Part shown: in pieces, positions 1 to 8,845 of the stretch
Layout of the letters: every line of letters starts with the position of its first letter
How positions within the stretch are numbered: the first letter of the stretch is position 1
DNA from: Prochlorococcus sp. AG-347-K19
Lineage (GTDB): Bacteria; Cyanobacteriota; Cyanobacteriia; PCC-6307; Cyanobiaceae
Length of the DNA: 54,805 nucleotides
Reading direction: 5' to 3'
Assembly: GCA_003281335.1 (NCBI GenBank)
Contig: QCCG01000009.1
Coordinates: forward strand, 1 to 54,805
Translations under genes and position numbers: made by a program
The notes under the pieces: generated by a model
What the model saw: only the letters and a program-made list of their open reading frames with translations
Told to the model about the DNA's origin: nothing
Database searches by the model: none

Positions 1-1
1 T

Positions 2-1318
2 AAAAATAAAAAAAATACACTTTCATTCAAAAATACATATGGTGCTGCCAAGATAAGTTTAGAAGGAGTCGAGAAAATAAACAAAAAAATTAGCGATAAA
101 GTAAAAGCTGAATTGTTAAATTACCAAAAAAATAAACTAGAGTCCCAATTAAAGGCAGGAGATTATAAAGTTACTCTTTTTGGAGCAGGTTCCTCAGGAA
201 AAACATCTATAGCAAGATCTTTATTAAAAAATATTGTCGGACAAACCTCAGCAAAAATTGGTACAACAAAGCAAATTAATAGCTATAAAATTCGTATACC
301 AATTTTAAAACGAAACATTAATATAGTTGATACTCCAGGTTTATTCGAACCATCTAAATTAGGAGAAGAAAGAGAAAAAGCAACAATTATACAAGCATCA
401 AATTCTGACTTAGTTCTTTTTGTTTTAGATCAGGACATAAATAAATACGAAAACTATTTAATTAAAGAATTATTGAAATTAAGGAAAAAAATAATAATAG
501 TTCTAAATAAATGTGATTTGAGGTCTATAGATGAAAATAACCTTATCAAAGAAAATATAATTTCTATAACATCCGCTAGAAAAAATAAAATTTCAGTTGT
601 TCAAACAATTGCCGTTCCTCAAAAATCTCCTTATGTAAAATCAGATGCTTTAAATTTAGTTCCAGAGGTAGGAAGTTTATTTAGAGAAATAATTGAAACC
701 CTCGATAATAATGGTGAAGAGTTATTGGCTGATAATATTCTTTTTCGCTCAAATAAGTTAGGTATTAAAAGTAAAAATTTCGTACAAGAACAAAGATATT
801 TAATGTCAAATAAAGTGATTAATAAATATATGTGGATAACAGGAGGAGTAATACTAGTTAATCCACTACCAGCTGTTGATTTTCTTACTACAACCTCCGT
901 AAACCTTCAAATGATAATGGAGTTATCAAAAATATATGAAATAAAGCTAACAAAAAAAGATGCAAAAGATTTGGCGAGTTGCTTGCTAAGAGCATTGGCT
1001 AAACAAGGAATACTAAAAGGGGGTCTCGCCATTCTTTCTCCTGCTTTAGCTACAAGCTTGACTAAAATAATATTATCTAAATCTATACAATCAGTTACAG
1101 CAGGCTGGTTAATAAGAATAGTAGGACTAAGTTTGATTGAATATTTTAAAAATGGTCAAGATTGGGGAGATGGAGGAATTCAAGAAGTAGTTGATAGGAT
1201 CTATAGAATAAGTAAAAGAGAGGATATTTTAAATAATTTCGTAAAAGAAGCTATTTCAAAAATTGAAATGAAAAAATATTTTAAATCAAATAAAAGTTTG
1301 CCTCCATTAACTAATTAA
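2..1318 (+). CDS. GTPase with C-terminal DUF697 domain (5' end cut by window)
   Basis: This is an Era/Obg-type small GTPase followed by a DUF697-like membrane-associated region. The G1 loop (GAGSSGKTS), G3 (DTPG), G4 (NKCD) and G5-like TSAR are all visible in order between about 180 and 580. The C-terminal half has hydrophobic, Gly/Ala-rich helices typical of DUF697 proteins. The frame is open back to base 2 with no in-frame ATG. The TTG at 113 lies inside the open frame just ahead of the GTPase core, so I think the true start is to the left of the window. The gene overlaps the convergent small membrane protein gene by 8 bases at its 3' end. The cellular role is unknown; related cyanobacterial proteins are annotated only as GTPases. 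Confidence 0.85.
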   Translation, partial: KNKKNTLSFKNTYGAAKISLEGVEKINKKISDKVKAELLNYQKNKLESQLKAGDYKVTLFGAGSSGKTSIARSLLKNIVGQTSAKIGTTKQINSYKIRIPILKRNINIVDTPGLFEPSKLGEEREKATIIQASNSDLVLFVLDQDINKYENYLIKELLKLRKKIIIVLNKCDLRSIDENNLIKENIISITSARKNKISVVQTIAVPQKSPYVKSDALNLVPEVGSLFREIIETLDNNGEELLADNILFRSNKLGIKSKNFVQEQRYLMSNKVINKYMWITGGVILVNPLPAVDFLTTTSVNLQMIMELSKIYEIKLTKKDAKDLASCLLRALAKQGILKGGLAILSPALATSLTKIILSKSIQSVTAGWLIRIVGLSLIEYFKNGQDWGDGGIQEVVDRIYRISKREDILNNFVKEAISKIEMKKYFKSNKSLPPLTN

Positions 1319-1448
1319 TATTGGATAATTGATCATTTAGATAAGTTCTGAAATCAAAGATAGTTATTAATAGTAAATAAGCAATGCAAATAGCTACAGA
1401 TATAAACCCTGTTACTATTGCAATGATTTTTGGTCTTCCCATATTCAT
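1311..1448 (-). CDS. 45-residue single-pass membrane protein
   Basis: This is a short gene on the minus strand starting at ATG 1448, with a second possible ATG two codons later (1440-1442). The protein has a basic N-terminus (MGRPK) followed by about 20 hydrophobic residues and a short polar tail. The MGRPKIIAIVTG pattern looks to me like a small conserved cyanobacterial membrane protein, but that is from memory. It begins 3 bases after the stop of the upstream decarboxylase gene, so the two are probably co-transcribed. Its end overlaps the convergent GTPase gene by 8 bases. The function is unknown. Confidence 0.7.
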   Translation of the reverse strand: MNMGRPKIIAIVTGFISVAICIAYLLLITIFDFRTYLNDQLSNIN

Positions 1449-1451
1449 TAG

Positions 1452-2837
1452 TTAAGCATCTAGAAGTCTCAAAAGTTCTTCAATGTGAGATTCTTTTGTA
1501 TTGTAATTTCCCATAACGACCCGTAAAAAATATTTACCTTTAAATTTTGGTCTAGAAAGCATAAAATTATTGTTAATTAGTTCATTAACTTTAGTTTGAG
1601 TCCATGCATCAGAATCTTTTGGCTGAAGTTTCTTTGGTAAGAATGAGACAATATGAAGAGGACCTGAAAGTATATCAAATTTATTTTTACTAATATTTTT
1701 TATAAAAAAATCTTTTCTTTTAATTGATGATTTTAATATATTTTCTATTCCATTAAGCCCTAGATAGCGTAACCCAAGCCATAATTTGATAACCTCTGCA
1801 GGTCTAGAACCTTGTACGCCTATTTCTCCTCTATTTATGATATTTTCTTTGGATGATAAATATGGTAGTCCAGTATTAAAAGTATTTTCTAAAGTATTCA
1901 TATTTGAAACCAATAACAATGATGAAGTCTTTGTAATGCCAATGATTTTTTGTGGATTAATAGTTATCGAATTAGCCTGATTTATATTATTTAATCCTTC
2001 TATTGGAATAGAAGTTATAGCAAAAATACCTCCAATTGAACCATCAATATGTAACCATATATTTCTTTGTTTACAGACTTCACTTATTTCTTTAATAGGA
2101 TCAATGGCTCCTCTTACTGTTGTTCCAAGAGTGGCGACAATAGCAAATATTTTTTTATTTTCTAATGAACATTTATCTAAAGACTTTCTCAGATCATTTA
2201 TATCCATTCGACCTTGATTATCAGTTTTAATCATGACAAGGTTCGTAGCATCAAGACCCATTACTCTCATACATTTAACGAAGGAAGAATGAGCATCTTC
2301 ACTAACAATTAATACAGAATTAGGATTTGTATCTAATCCAGCATTATTTCTAGCTGCTATAAGTGCATTCAGATTACTTAATGTACCTCCGCTAGCAGCT
2401 ATACCTCCAGAGATATCATTAAAACCAATTTTCTTGGCAAACCATTTGCATAATGATTCCTCAAGCAAAGTTACACTTGGTGATAACTCGTAAGCGAGAA
2501 GATTATTATTTAATCCAGCAGCAATTAAGTCTCCCAAAATAGAGAAAATTAAAGGTGGGGGATCAAGGTGAGCTAGTGAGCCAGGATGAACAGGATTAAA
2601 TGAATTATTCAAAAGAGATTCAATCTCAGTGAACAAATCGTCTTCAGAGTTTCCATCCTCCGTAGGCATAATGCACTTAAAACCTACATCAAAAGGTAAA
2701 GGACCATTCCTATCAGCTTTAGAGAACCAGTCACAAAGAGTTTGACTTGCTCTGTTTAGAAGAGTGATCAATTTGTCATTATTCCCTAAATATGACGGGA
2801 AATATGTATCTTTATTATTAATTAAATCTTCTGCCAT
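1452..2837 (-). CDS. PLP-dependent group II amino acid decarboxylase
   Basis: This is a 461-residue fold-type I pyridoxal-phosphate enzyme of the glutamate / aromatic amino acid / 2,4-diaminobutyrate decarboxylase family. The phosphate-binding SGGT is at about residues 149-152, the ring-stacking His at about 183, the HID motif (His263, Asp265) and the probable Schiff-base lysine Lys297 in NPQK. The usual HVDAA and NPHKW motifs appear in variant form (HIDGS, NPQKI). The full length agrees with the family. The substrate cannot be read from sequence. A 45-residue membrane protein gene follows 3 bases downstream. The upstream neighbour tadA is divergent, 43 bases away. Confidence 0.85.
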   Translation of the reverse strand: MAEDLINNKDTYFPSYLGNNDKLITLLNRASQTLCDWFSKADRNGPLPFDVGFKCIMPTEDGNSEDDLFTEIESLLNNSFNPVHPGSLAHLDPPPLIFSILGDLIAAGLNNNLLAYELSPSVTLLEESLCKWFAKKIGFNDISGGIAASGGTLSNLNALIAARNNAGLDTNPNSVLIVSEDAHSSFVKCMRVMGLDATNLVMIKTDNQGRMDINDLRKSLDKCSLENKKIFAIVATLGTTVRGAIDPIKEISEVCKQRNIWLHIDGSIGGIFAITSIPIEGLNNINQANSITINPQKIIGITKTSSLLLVSNMNTLENTFNTGLPYLSSKENIINRGEIGVQGSRPAEVIKLWLGLRYLGLNGIENILKSSIKRKDFFIKNISKNKFDILSGPLHIVSFLPKKLQPKDSDAWTQTKVNELINNNFMLSRPKFKGKYFLRVVMGNYNTKESHIEELLRLLDA

Positions 2838-2880
2838 CAGATAAGATATCTATTAATAATTCTATTCTCAATATTGGTAA

Positions 2881-3396
2881 ATGAGATATTTTTATGAAAA
2901 TGGAAATAGTAATAAAGATCAACAAAAAAAAACAAATAATTCAAAATACACTCTGTGGATGAATTTGATATTAAGAAGATCGATAGAAATTGGAAAATTT
3001 GAGCTACCAATCTGTTCAATAATTTTAGATGAGAGAGGAAGATGTATCGGGAGAGGTGTTAACAGGAGGAATATAAATAAGGATCCATTAGGTCATGCTG
3101 AGATAATGGCACTTAGGCAGGCATCTCTAATAAAAAATGATTGGAGATTTAATGAATGTACTATTATCACAAATTTAGAACCCTGTACTATGTGTTCCTC
3201 TGCTCTTATTCAAGCGCGGATGGGTAAAGTTATTTTCGGGGCTTACGATAGGAAAAGAGGGGGATTAGGCGGCTCAATTGACCTATCAAAACATGAAAGT
3301 GCTCATCACAAAATGGAAATAATAGGAGGTATTCTAGAAGATGAATGCAGTCAAAATTTACAGATTTGGTTCAAAAAGTTGAGGACTCAAAAATAG
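2881..3396 (+). CDS. tadA: tRNA-specific adenosine deaminase TadA
   Basis: TadA deaminates adenosine 34 of tRNA-Arg(ACG) to inosine. Zinc-ligand and catalytic motifs are intact: HAE (His72, Glu74) and PCTMC (Cys102, Cys105), with the expected GAYD segment after them. The ATG at 2881 gives 171 residues with a polar 20-residue extension. The ATG at 2959 would begin closer to the conserved core, so the start is uncertain. The last 26 bases overlap the end of the convergent aminotransferase gene. Confidence 0.92.
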   Translation: MRYFYENGNSNKDQQKKTNNSKYTLWMNLILRRSIEIGKFELPICSIILDERGRCIGRGVNRRNINKDPLGHAEIMALRQASLIKNDWRFNECTIITNLEPCTMCSSALIQARMGKVIFGAYDRKRGGLGGSIDLSKHESAHHKMEIIGGILEDECSQNLQIWFKKLRTQK

Positions 3397-4555
3397 AAAA
3401 TTTCTTTAGCTCTGTATCAAATAGGTTTAACAATCTGTCAACATTCTCCTCACATGAATTAAAACCCATTAACCCTACGCGCCACACCTTACCGGATAAT
3501 TCTCCAAGTCCATTTCCAATTTCAATTCCAAAGTTCTTTAATAGATGATTTCTAAAACCATCCCCATCAACTGCTGGAGGGATTTTAATCGTAGTTAAAG
3601 TTGGCAATCTATAATCCTCTGATACATGTAATTCCATTCCAAGACTTTCTAAACCATTCCACAGTTTCTTTGCATTAGTATTATGTCTATTCCAAACATT
3701 TTCTAAACCCTCATTCGCAATTAATCGTAAACCTTCACGAATAGCAAAATTCATATTAACAGGCGCAGTATGATGATAAACACGATCAGAGCCCCAATAT
3801 TTATTTAATAGTGATAAATCTAAATACCAGTTAGGTACTTTTGTTTTTCTTGAACTTAGTTTTTCTTCAGCTCTTTTATTCATTGTAAAAGGGCTTAATC
3901 CAGGGGGACAACTTAATCCCTTTTGACTACAACTGTATGCTAGATCAATGTTCCATTCGTCTATCAACAATTCTAAAGCGCCAAGTGAAGTAACTGCATC
4001 AACTAAAAACAAGCAATTATTTTTTCTACATATATCCCCAATACCATCAAGAGGTTGTAAAACACCACTTGATGTTTCAGCATGGACAATAGCAAAAATA
4101 GCTGGCTTTTTAGTTTCTATCTCATACTTAATTTCCTCGTAAGTAAAAGCATCTCCCCATGGTTTTTCAATAACGGAAACTTGAGCTTTATATCTAGTTG
4201 CCATATCAACTAATCTATTTCCAAAATATCCTTTTTTAGCAATAAGAATTTTTTCGCCTTCTTCAATAAAATTAGCTATTGAAGCTTCCATTGCAGCACT
4301 ACCTGTGCCACTCATTGGGAGTGTAAGACGATTATTGCATTGCCAGGTATACCTTAAAAGTTGCTGTACGTCTGACATCAACGAGATATATGCTTCATCT
4401 AAATGACCAATAGGATTCAAAGAAAGAGCGCTTAAGACTTCTGGATGTGCATTTGAAGGTCCAGGTCCTAGTAAAAGTCTAGAGGGAACATAAGTCTTTG
4501 AAAAATGAGATAAATTCTCTTTATTTAAAGCTGGAATAAGTTTTGCTTCTGTCAA
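3371..4555 (-). CDS. Serine/alanine--glyoxylate aminotransferase (class V)
   Basis: This is a 394-residue class V PLP aminotransferase of the serine-pyruvate / alanine-glyoxylate type, the transaminating step of the photorespiratory C2 pathway in cyanobacteria. It has the N-terminal LLGPGPSNAHPEV segment, Asp186 for the PLP nitrogen (LVDAVTS) and the Schiff-base Lys212 in SQKGLS, followed by CPPGL. The length is normal. It is transcribed away from glnA across a 214-base gap and overlaps tadA tail to tail. A glycerate kinase about 35 kb further on (39723) would complete glyoxylate-derived carbon recovery. The exact amino donor is not resolved. Confidence 0.9.
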   Translation of the reverse strand: MTEAKLIPALNKENLSHFSKTYVPSRLLLGPGPSNAHPEVLSALSLNPIGHLDEAYISLMSDVQQLLRYTWQCNNRLTLPMSGTGSAAMEASIANFIEEGEKILIAKKGYFGNRLVDMATRYKAQVSVIEKPWGDAFTYEEIKYEIETKKPAIFAIVHAETSSGVLQPLDGIGDICRKNNCLFLVDAVTSLGALELLIDEWNIDLAYSCSQKGLSCPPGLSPFTMNKRAEEKLSSRKTKVPNWYLDLSLLNKYWGSDRVYHHTAPVNMNFAIREGLRLIANEGLENVWNRHNTNAKKLWNGLESLGMELHVSEDYRLPTLTTIKIPPAVDGDGFRNHLLKNFGIEIGNGLGELSGKVWRVGLMGFNSCEENVDRLLNLFDTELKKFSIFESSTF

Positions 4556-4705
4556 AGCATTACATTCAATTACTTTTAAATTAGACTAATATCATCTCTT
4601 AAGCGATATTTATTTATAGAAATTAATTCAATTTAAATAATTAAGTTAATAATTATTAAAGTTTTGACTTGAAACACTGAAAGAAGACATCTAGTGTTGA
4701 AAAAA

Positions 4706-4747
4706 GTGACGTTTGATACATAATTAGAATCATCAAGTTATTAATTT
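4706..4747 (+). promoter_or_regulatory. Candidate NtcA-activated promoter of glnA
   Basis: A GTG-N8-TAC element (4706-4719) lies exactly 22 bases upstream of a TAN3T-type -10 box (TAATTT, 4742-4747). The NtcA consensus is GTA-N8-TAC with about 22 bases to the -10 in class II promoters, so one half-site base differs. The predicted transcript start is near 4754, giving a short leader before the ATG at 4770. The rest of the 4556-4769 gap is AT-rich, with nothing else I recognise. Confidence 0.6.
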
Positions 4748-4769
4748 CATAGAAGGTATCTCAAAAGTT

Positions 4770-6191
4770 ATGTCTAAGTCTCCACAAGATGTTTTAAGTC
4801 AAATTAAAGATGAAGGAATTGAACTCATCGATTTAAAATTCACAGACATCCATGGTAAATGGCAACATTTAACTCTTACATCAGACATGATAGAAGAGGA
4901 TTCATTTACAGAAGGTCTAGCATTTGATGGTTCATCAATAAGAGGTTGGAAAGCAATTAATGCTTCCGATATGTCAATGGTCCCTGATGCCAGTACAGCA
5001 TGGATAGATCCTTTTTACAAACATAAAACTCTAAGCATGATTTGCTCTATCCAAGAGCCTAGAAGTGGTGAGCCTTATGATAGATGTCCAAGATCTTTAG
5101 CTCAAAAGGCTTTAAAGTATTTAGAATCTACTGGGATTGCTGATACAGCATTTTTTGGCCCGGAACCGGAATTCTTCTTATTTGATGACGTGAGATACGA
5201 TTCAAAAGAAGGTTCCTGTTTCTACAGTGTAGATACAATTGAAGCTCCATGGAACACAGGAAGAATTGAAGAAGGTGGAAATTTAGGATACAAGATCCAA
5301 TACAAAGAAGGTTATTTCCCAGTTTCTCCCAATGATACTGCGCAAGACATCAGATCTGAAATGCTACTTTTAATGGGTGAATTAGGCATACCCACAGAAA
5401 AACATCACCATGAAGTTGCAGGTGCCGGTCAACACGAACTCGGAATGAAATTCGATTCGTTAATAAATTCTGCTGATAACGTAATGACTTATAAATACGT
5501 CGTCAGAAATGTTGCTAAAAAATACGGCAAAACTGCAACGTTTATGCCCAAGCCTGTATTTAACGATAATGGAACTGGAATGCATGTTCACCAAAGTTTA
5601 TGGAAGAGTGGGCAGCCATTATTTTTTGGTGAAGGAGCATATGCAAATTTATCTCAAACAGCAAGATGGTATATCGGAGGCATACTTAAACATGCTCCAT
5701 CATTCCTAGCATTTACTAACCCAACTACAAATAGTTATAAACGATTGGTTCCAGGATTCGAAGCACCCGTAAACCTAGTTTATTCTGAGGGTAATAGATC
5801 AGCTGCTGTAAGAATACCTTTAACAGGTCCAAGTCCTAAAGCTAAAAGATTAGAATTCAGATCAGGTGACGCACTTGCAAATCCTTACTTAGCATTTTCC
5901 GTAATGATGCTTGCTGGTATTGACGGAATTAAAAATCAAATTGATCCTGGTGATGGAGTAGATGTAGATTTATTTGAACTTCCAGCTGACGAACTTGCAA
6001 AAATTGATACAGTACCTTCATCTCTAAATGACTCACTTAATGCGCTAAAAGCAGATAAGGATTATCTATTAGCTGGTGGAGTATTTACTGAAGATTTTAT
6101 TGATAACTTTATCGATATAAAATACGAAGAGGTACAACAATTAAGACAAAGACCTCATCCACATGAATTCTTCATGTATTACGATGCATAA
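4770..6191 (+). CDS. glnA: Glutamine synthetase type I
   Basis: GlnA forms glutamine from glutamate, ammonium and ATP in the cytoplasm and is the entry point of ammonium, including that released by the urease encoded later in the window. The protein has 473 residues, normal for GSI. Clear motifs include EPEFFLF, the [12 protein letters not shown] active-site block and [15 protein letters not shown]. At the position of the adenylylated tyrosine of enteric enzymes the sequence is LFELP with Phe402, so it cannot be adenylylated there. This agrees with cyanobacterial GS not being controlled that way. It is preceded by an NtcA-type promoter and an AGAAGG ribosome-binding site, and followed by a strong terminator. 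Confidence 0.98.
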   Translation: MSKSPQDVLSQIKDEGIELIDLKFTDIHGKWQHLTLTSDMIEEDSFTEGLAFDGSSIRGWKAINASDMSMVPDASTAWIDPFYKHKTLSMICSIQEPRSGEPYDRCPRSLAQKALKYLESTGIADTAFFGPEPEFFLFDDVRYDSKEGSCFYSVDTIEAPWNTGRIEEGGNLGYKIQYKEGYFPVSPNDTAQDIRSEMLLLMGELGIPTEKHHHEVAGAGQHELGMKFDSLINSADNVMTYKYVVRNVAKKYGKTATFMPKPVFNDNGTGMHVHQSLWKSGQPLFFGEGAYANLSQTARWYIGGILKHAPSFLAFTNPTTNSYKRLVPGFEAPVNLVYSEGNRSAAVRIPLTGPSPKAKRLEFRSGDALANPYLAFSVMMLAGIDGIKNQIDPGDGVDVDLFELPADELAKIDTVPSSLNDSLNALKADKDYLLAGGVFTEDFIDNFIDIKYEEVQQLRQRPHPHEFFMYYDA

Positions 6192-6219
6192 ATTAAAAAA
6201 ACATCTTTAGTTTTAAATA

Positions 6220-6268
6220 AATCAATTTGAGAAATATCACAAAATATTCTCAAATTGATTTTTTTTTT
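6220..6268 (+). terminator. Rho-independent terminator of glnA
   Basis: Perfect 13-base inverted arms (6220-6232 and 6248-6260) extend across a one-base bulge by four further pairs, leaving a loop of about 6 bases. About ten T follow (6259-6268). It sits 29 bases after the glnA stop. It covers the first ATG (6255) of the following frame, which argues that the next gene starts at 6297. Confidence 0.9.
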
Positions 6269-6296
6269 GTTGGAATATAGATATATAAATGGAAAA

Positions 6297-7352
6297 ATGG
6301 CTAGAGAATCTATTTCAAAAATTGCATATAAAACGCTACAACAAAGTAAAAGCATTGCAGGTTTCGCTCACAAGCAGATCAGTTCAAGATTAATGAATTT
6401 TATTCTTCCTGATTCGAAACTTGAAAATTTTGATATTGATAAGGACCTTCTAATGCAAATCCAAAATTCAATGGAAATCTTAAGAGAAGAAGATTGGAAT
6501 GATGCAGAAAAAAAAATATATCCAAAAAAATTGTTGTTTAACGAGCCATGGCTTAGATATTTAACTCAATATCCTAAAATTTGGCTAGACATGCCCAATA
6601 CATGGGATAGACGTAGAAAACAAAACTTTGATGATCTTCCAAAATCAATTGATAAAGATAGTTATCCACAATATTACTTGAGAAATTTTCATCATCAAAC
6701 AGATGGTTATTTATCAGACTTTTCAGCTAGCATTTATGACCTGCAAGTAGAGATACTTTTCAATGGAAGTGCTGACTCAATGAGAAGAAGAATAATTAAA
6801 CCAATAAAAGAAGGACTTGAAAATTTTAGCGATAGAAAAAAAAGTTCTATTAAAATACTTGATGTGGCTACAGGATCAGGGAGAACATTAAAACAATTAA
6901 GAGCCGCATTCCCTAAAGAAAAAATTACAGGAATTGATTTATCTGATTCATACTTAAAAGAGGCAAGTAGATATATTTCAGATTTAGATGGAGATTTAAT
7001 TCAATTAATAAAAGGTAATGCTGAAGAATTGCCTTTTGAAAATGATAGTTTTCAATGCATTTCTTGTGTTTACTTATTTCATGAATTACCTAGAACAATT
7101 AGAGCTAAAGTCTTAAATGAATTTTTTAGAGTTCTTGAACCTGGGGGGATATTAGTATTAGCTGATTCAATTCAAATAATTGATTCACCTGACTTTACAT
7201 CCATAATGGAAAACTTCTATAAATCTTTTCATGAACCTTTTTATTGTGATTACATAAAAGAAGATATAGATTCTAAAATAGAGGAAGTAGGGTTTAAAGA
7301 TGTAAAATCAAATTCTTTTTTTATGACCAAAGTATGGTCTGCTGTAAAGTAA
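6297..7352 (+). CDS. Class I SAM-dependent methyltransferase
   Basis: This is a 351-residue protein with an N-terminal region of about 190 residues lacking a motif I recognise, then a Rossmann methyltransferase domain. Motif I (DVATGSGRT), the acidic GIDLS strand end and the GNAEELPFENDSF post-motif follow in order, as in UbiE/Methyltransf_11 enzymes. I chose ATG 6297 over ATG 6255 because the earlier start lies inside the glnA terminator and adds an unconserved-looking tail. The substrate is unknown; a small molecule (lipid or quinone-like) is more likely than RNA given the subfamily, but this is inference. Confidence 0.8.
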   Translation: MARESISKIAYKTLQQSKSIAGFAHKQISSRLMNFILPDSKLENFDIDKDLLMQIQNSMEILREEDWNDAEKKIYPKKLLFNEPWLRYLTQYPKIWLDMPNTWDRRRKQNFDDLPKSIDKDSYPQYYLRNFHHQTDGYLSDFSASIYDLQVEILFNGSADSMRRRIIKPIKEGLENFSDRKKSSIKILDVATGSGRTLKQLRAAFPKEKITGIDLSDSYLKEASRYISDLDGDLIQLIKGNAEELPFENDSFQCISCVYLFHELPRTIRAKVLNEFFRVLEPGGILVLADSIQIIDSPDFTSIMENFYKSFHEPFYCDYIKEDIDSKIEEVGFKDVKSNSFFMTKVWSAVK

Positions 7353-7364
7353 ATAAAAACTTCT

Positions 7365-7619
7365 ATGACCTATTGGGATAAAGATACTATTCAGCTTGTT
7401 CAAAATCTTAATGACAAATTAAAGATTGATAATTCTAAATGGCATAAAGATAAAGGAAATAAATATAAACGGTCTGCAGAACTAATTTCGGCAGGATTGT
7501 GCCATTTAATTATTTCTTGTAATGAGAAGCAAACTATCGACTATATAGAAGAAAGTATTAAATGGTTAAAAGATATTAACGTAGATCAACCTTGCCCTAG
7601 TAAAAAATCACCTTTTTAA
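7365..7619 (+). CDS. Conserved hypothetical protein, 84 residues (possibly DUF6439)
   Basis: This is a small soluble protein, probably helical, beginning MTYWDKDT and ending in a Cys/Pro/Lys tail (CPSKKSPF). It reminds me of a picocyanobacterial family annotated DUF6439, but I am not certain. It starts 12 bases after the methyltransferase stop, so the two likely share a transcript. Its last 12 bases overlap the convergent anti-sigma kinase gene. No catalytic motif is visible. Confidence 0.65.
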   Translation: MTYWDKDTIQLVQNLNDKLKIDNSKWHKDKGNKYKRSAELISAGLCHLIISCNEKQTIDYIEESIKWLKDINVDQPCPSKKSPF

Positions 7620-8042
7620 AGCCAACTGAAGCCTATTACCTTTACTACTCCATCTAATGTCATCAAAACATTCATTAATAATGTATAGCCCACGGCCATT
7701 TACACTACTTATTTTTTTTGGTAATTTGTAATCTCTTTTCTTTATTTCTAAACCATTACCTTGATCTTGAATTTGCCAAACACACCAATTAGGAGTAATT
7801 ATTCTTCTTACTCTAATATTTTTTTTTGGATCTAATTTATTTCCATGTTTTACTGCGTTTACTAGAGCTTCATGTAAACCAAGTTTTATAAGATAGCTAG
7901 ATTGAGAATTTTCAATAGGTTCTAACAATTGATCAACAAATTCGTTTAACTGTAATGATGATTCGAATTCGTAGTTTGACCAGTTAATCTTTGGTCTTTT
8001 AAAAAATCTTTTTAAAATATTTTTGCCCCGAAATAAGGACAT
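7608..8042 (-). CDS. RsbW/SpoIIAB-like anti-sigma factor serine kinase (HATPase_c)
   Basis: This is a 144-residue stand-alone GHKL ATPase without histidine-kinase phosphoacceptor or sensor regions, which fits the anti-sigma/serine-kinase class. The N box (HEALVNAVKHGN), G1 (DQGNG) and G2 (GRGLYII) are intact. Proteins of this class bind either a sigma factor or a STAS antagonist and phosphorylate the latter. A STAS protein gene occurs at 32000-32365 in this window and is a possible partner, though it is not adjacent. It lies 48 bases downstream of gun4 on the same strand. Confidence 0.82.
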   Translation of the reverse strand: MSLFRGKNILKRFFKRPKINWSNYEFESSLQLNEFVDQLLEPIENSQSSYLIKLGLHEALVNAVKHGNKLDPKKNIRVRRIITPNWCVWQIQDQGNGLEIKKRDYKLPKKISSVNGRGLYIINECFDDIRWSSKGNRLQLALKR

Positions 8043-8090
8043 AATAATATTTTGATACTGTCTTAATTTTAACTTATTAAATACCTCAAT

Positions 8091-8810
8091 TTAAAGAATA
8101 TTATTATGTCTCTCTGCAATAGCAGGATGCCGTAGGATGGAGTCCATAAGTCTTACACCTCTTAGTTGATTAATTAAAGGCATATGTCCATCAGGAGCAT
8201 CCAATGACCAGCAAAAAGATCCAGGATATCTAGTCCATAAGCCCTCTTTTTTCCAACCTATTTTCGGCCACATTAATTCATATTTTTTTCCTACTGATTT
8301 TAATATCTTTGCCTGAATAGAGAATCCAAATCTACCAGTTGAATAAATAGTCCATAATCTATCTATTGATTCAAGGTCTTTAACTGACATATTCTTAACT
8401 TCACTATAAAAAACATATCCACGTTTTTCAGCTAGCTTTCCAGCTAATTTTCTTAAATAGGAACTTGTTAATCTATCTGCCTCTTCAAATTTTTGCTCAA
8501 CCAACATCAATTGCAAATCTTCATAATTAATATCAATATCTGAATATGTATTAAACCAATTATTGAATTTAGAGTTTTCAAAGAATTCAGGCTTAAATTT
8601 TTTTAATACTTGCAATATCCAACCTGCAGCCCAGTCATCTCCATCACTATCAAAAATATCAAAAAGTGAAGGTCCAAGATTAAAAATATTGTCGATTTCA
8701 GATTCTATTTGAGTTAATGAATTTATTCTTTTTCTTTGATTGGAATCTACAAATTTTTTTATCAGATCTAATGTAGCATTATTATGATTATCTTGTTCTT
8801 TGTTATTCAT
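8091..8810 (-). CDS. gun4: GUN4-domain protein, Mg-chelatase activator
   Basis: GUN4 binds protoporphyrin IX / Mg-protoporphyrin and stimulates Mg-chelatase in chlorophyll synthesis. The protein has 239 residues: an N-terminal helical region of about 80 residues as in cyanobacterial GUN4, then the GUN4 core. The core shows the ADRLTSSYL helix, DLESIDRLWTIYSTGRFGFSIQ and GSFCWSLDAPDGH with the porphyrin-loop region. The length is typical of the cyanobacterial form. It is divergent from the MnmH gene with only 35 bases between the starts, and precedes the RsbW-like gene. Confidence 0.9.
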   Translation of the reverse strand: MNNKEQDNHNNATLDLIKKFVDSNQRKRINSLTQIESEIDNIFNLGPSLFDIFDSDGDDWAAGWILQVLKKFKPEFFENSKFNNWFNTYSDIDINYEDLQLMLVEQKFEEADRLTSSYLRKLAGKLAEKRGYVFYSEVKNMSVKDLESIDRLWTIYSTGRFGFSIQAKILKSVGKKYELMWPKIGWKKEGLWTRYPGSFCWSLDAPDGHMPLINQLRGVRLMDSILRHPAIAERHNNIL

Positions 8811-8845
8811 TTTAAAAAATCAATCTAAAAAAATAAAAACTATCC

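Noticed and set aside
2837..3019. 60-codon minus-strand frame over the start of tadA
   Set aside because: It overlaps the coding sequence of tadA, which has intact catalytic motifs; the frame is a shadow.
4556..4769. A glutamine riboswitch in the glnA leader
   Set aside because: The predicted transcript start leaves a leader of only about 16 bases, and I see no sequence resembling the conserved glnA RNA core in the gap.
6255..6296. Upstream ATG (6255) as start of the methyltransferase
   Set aside because: It lies in the T-run of the glnA terminator; ATG 6297 is downstream of it and starts a more typical N-terminus.
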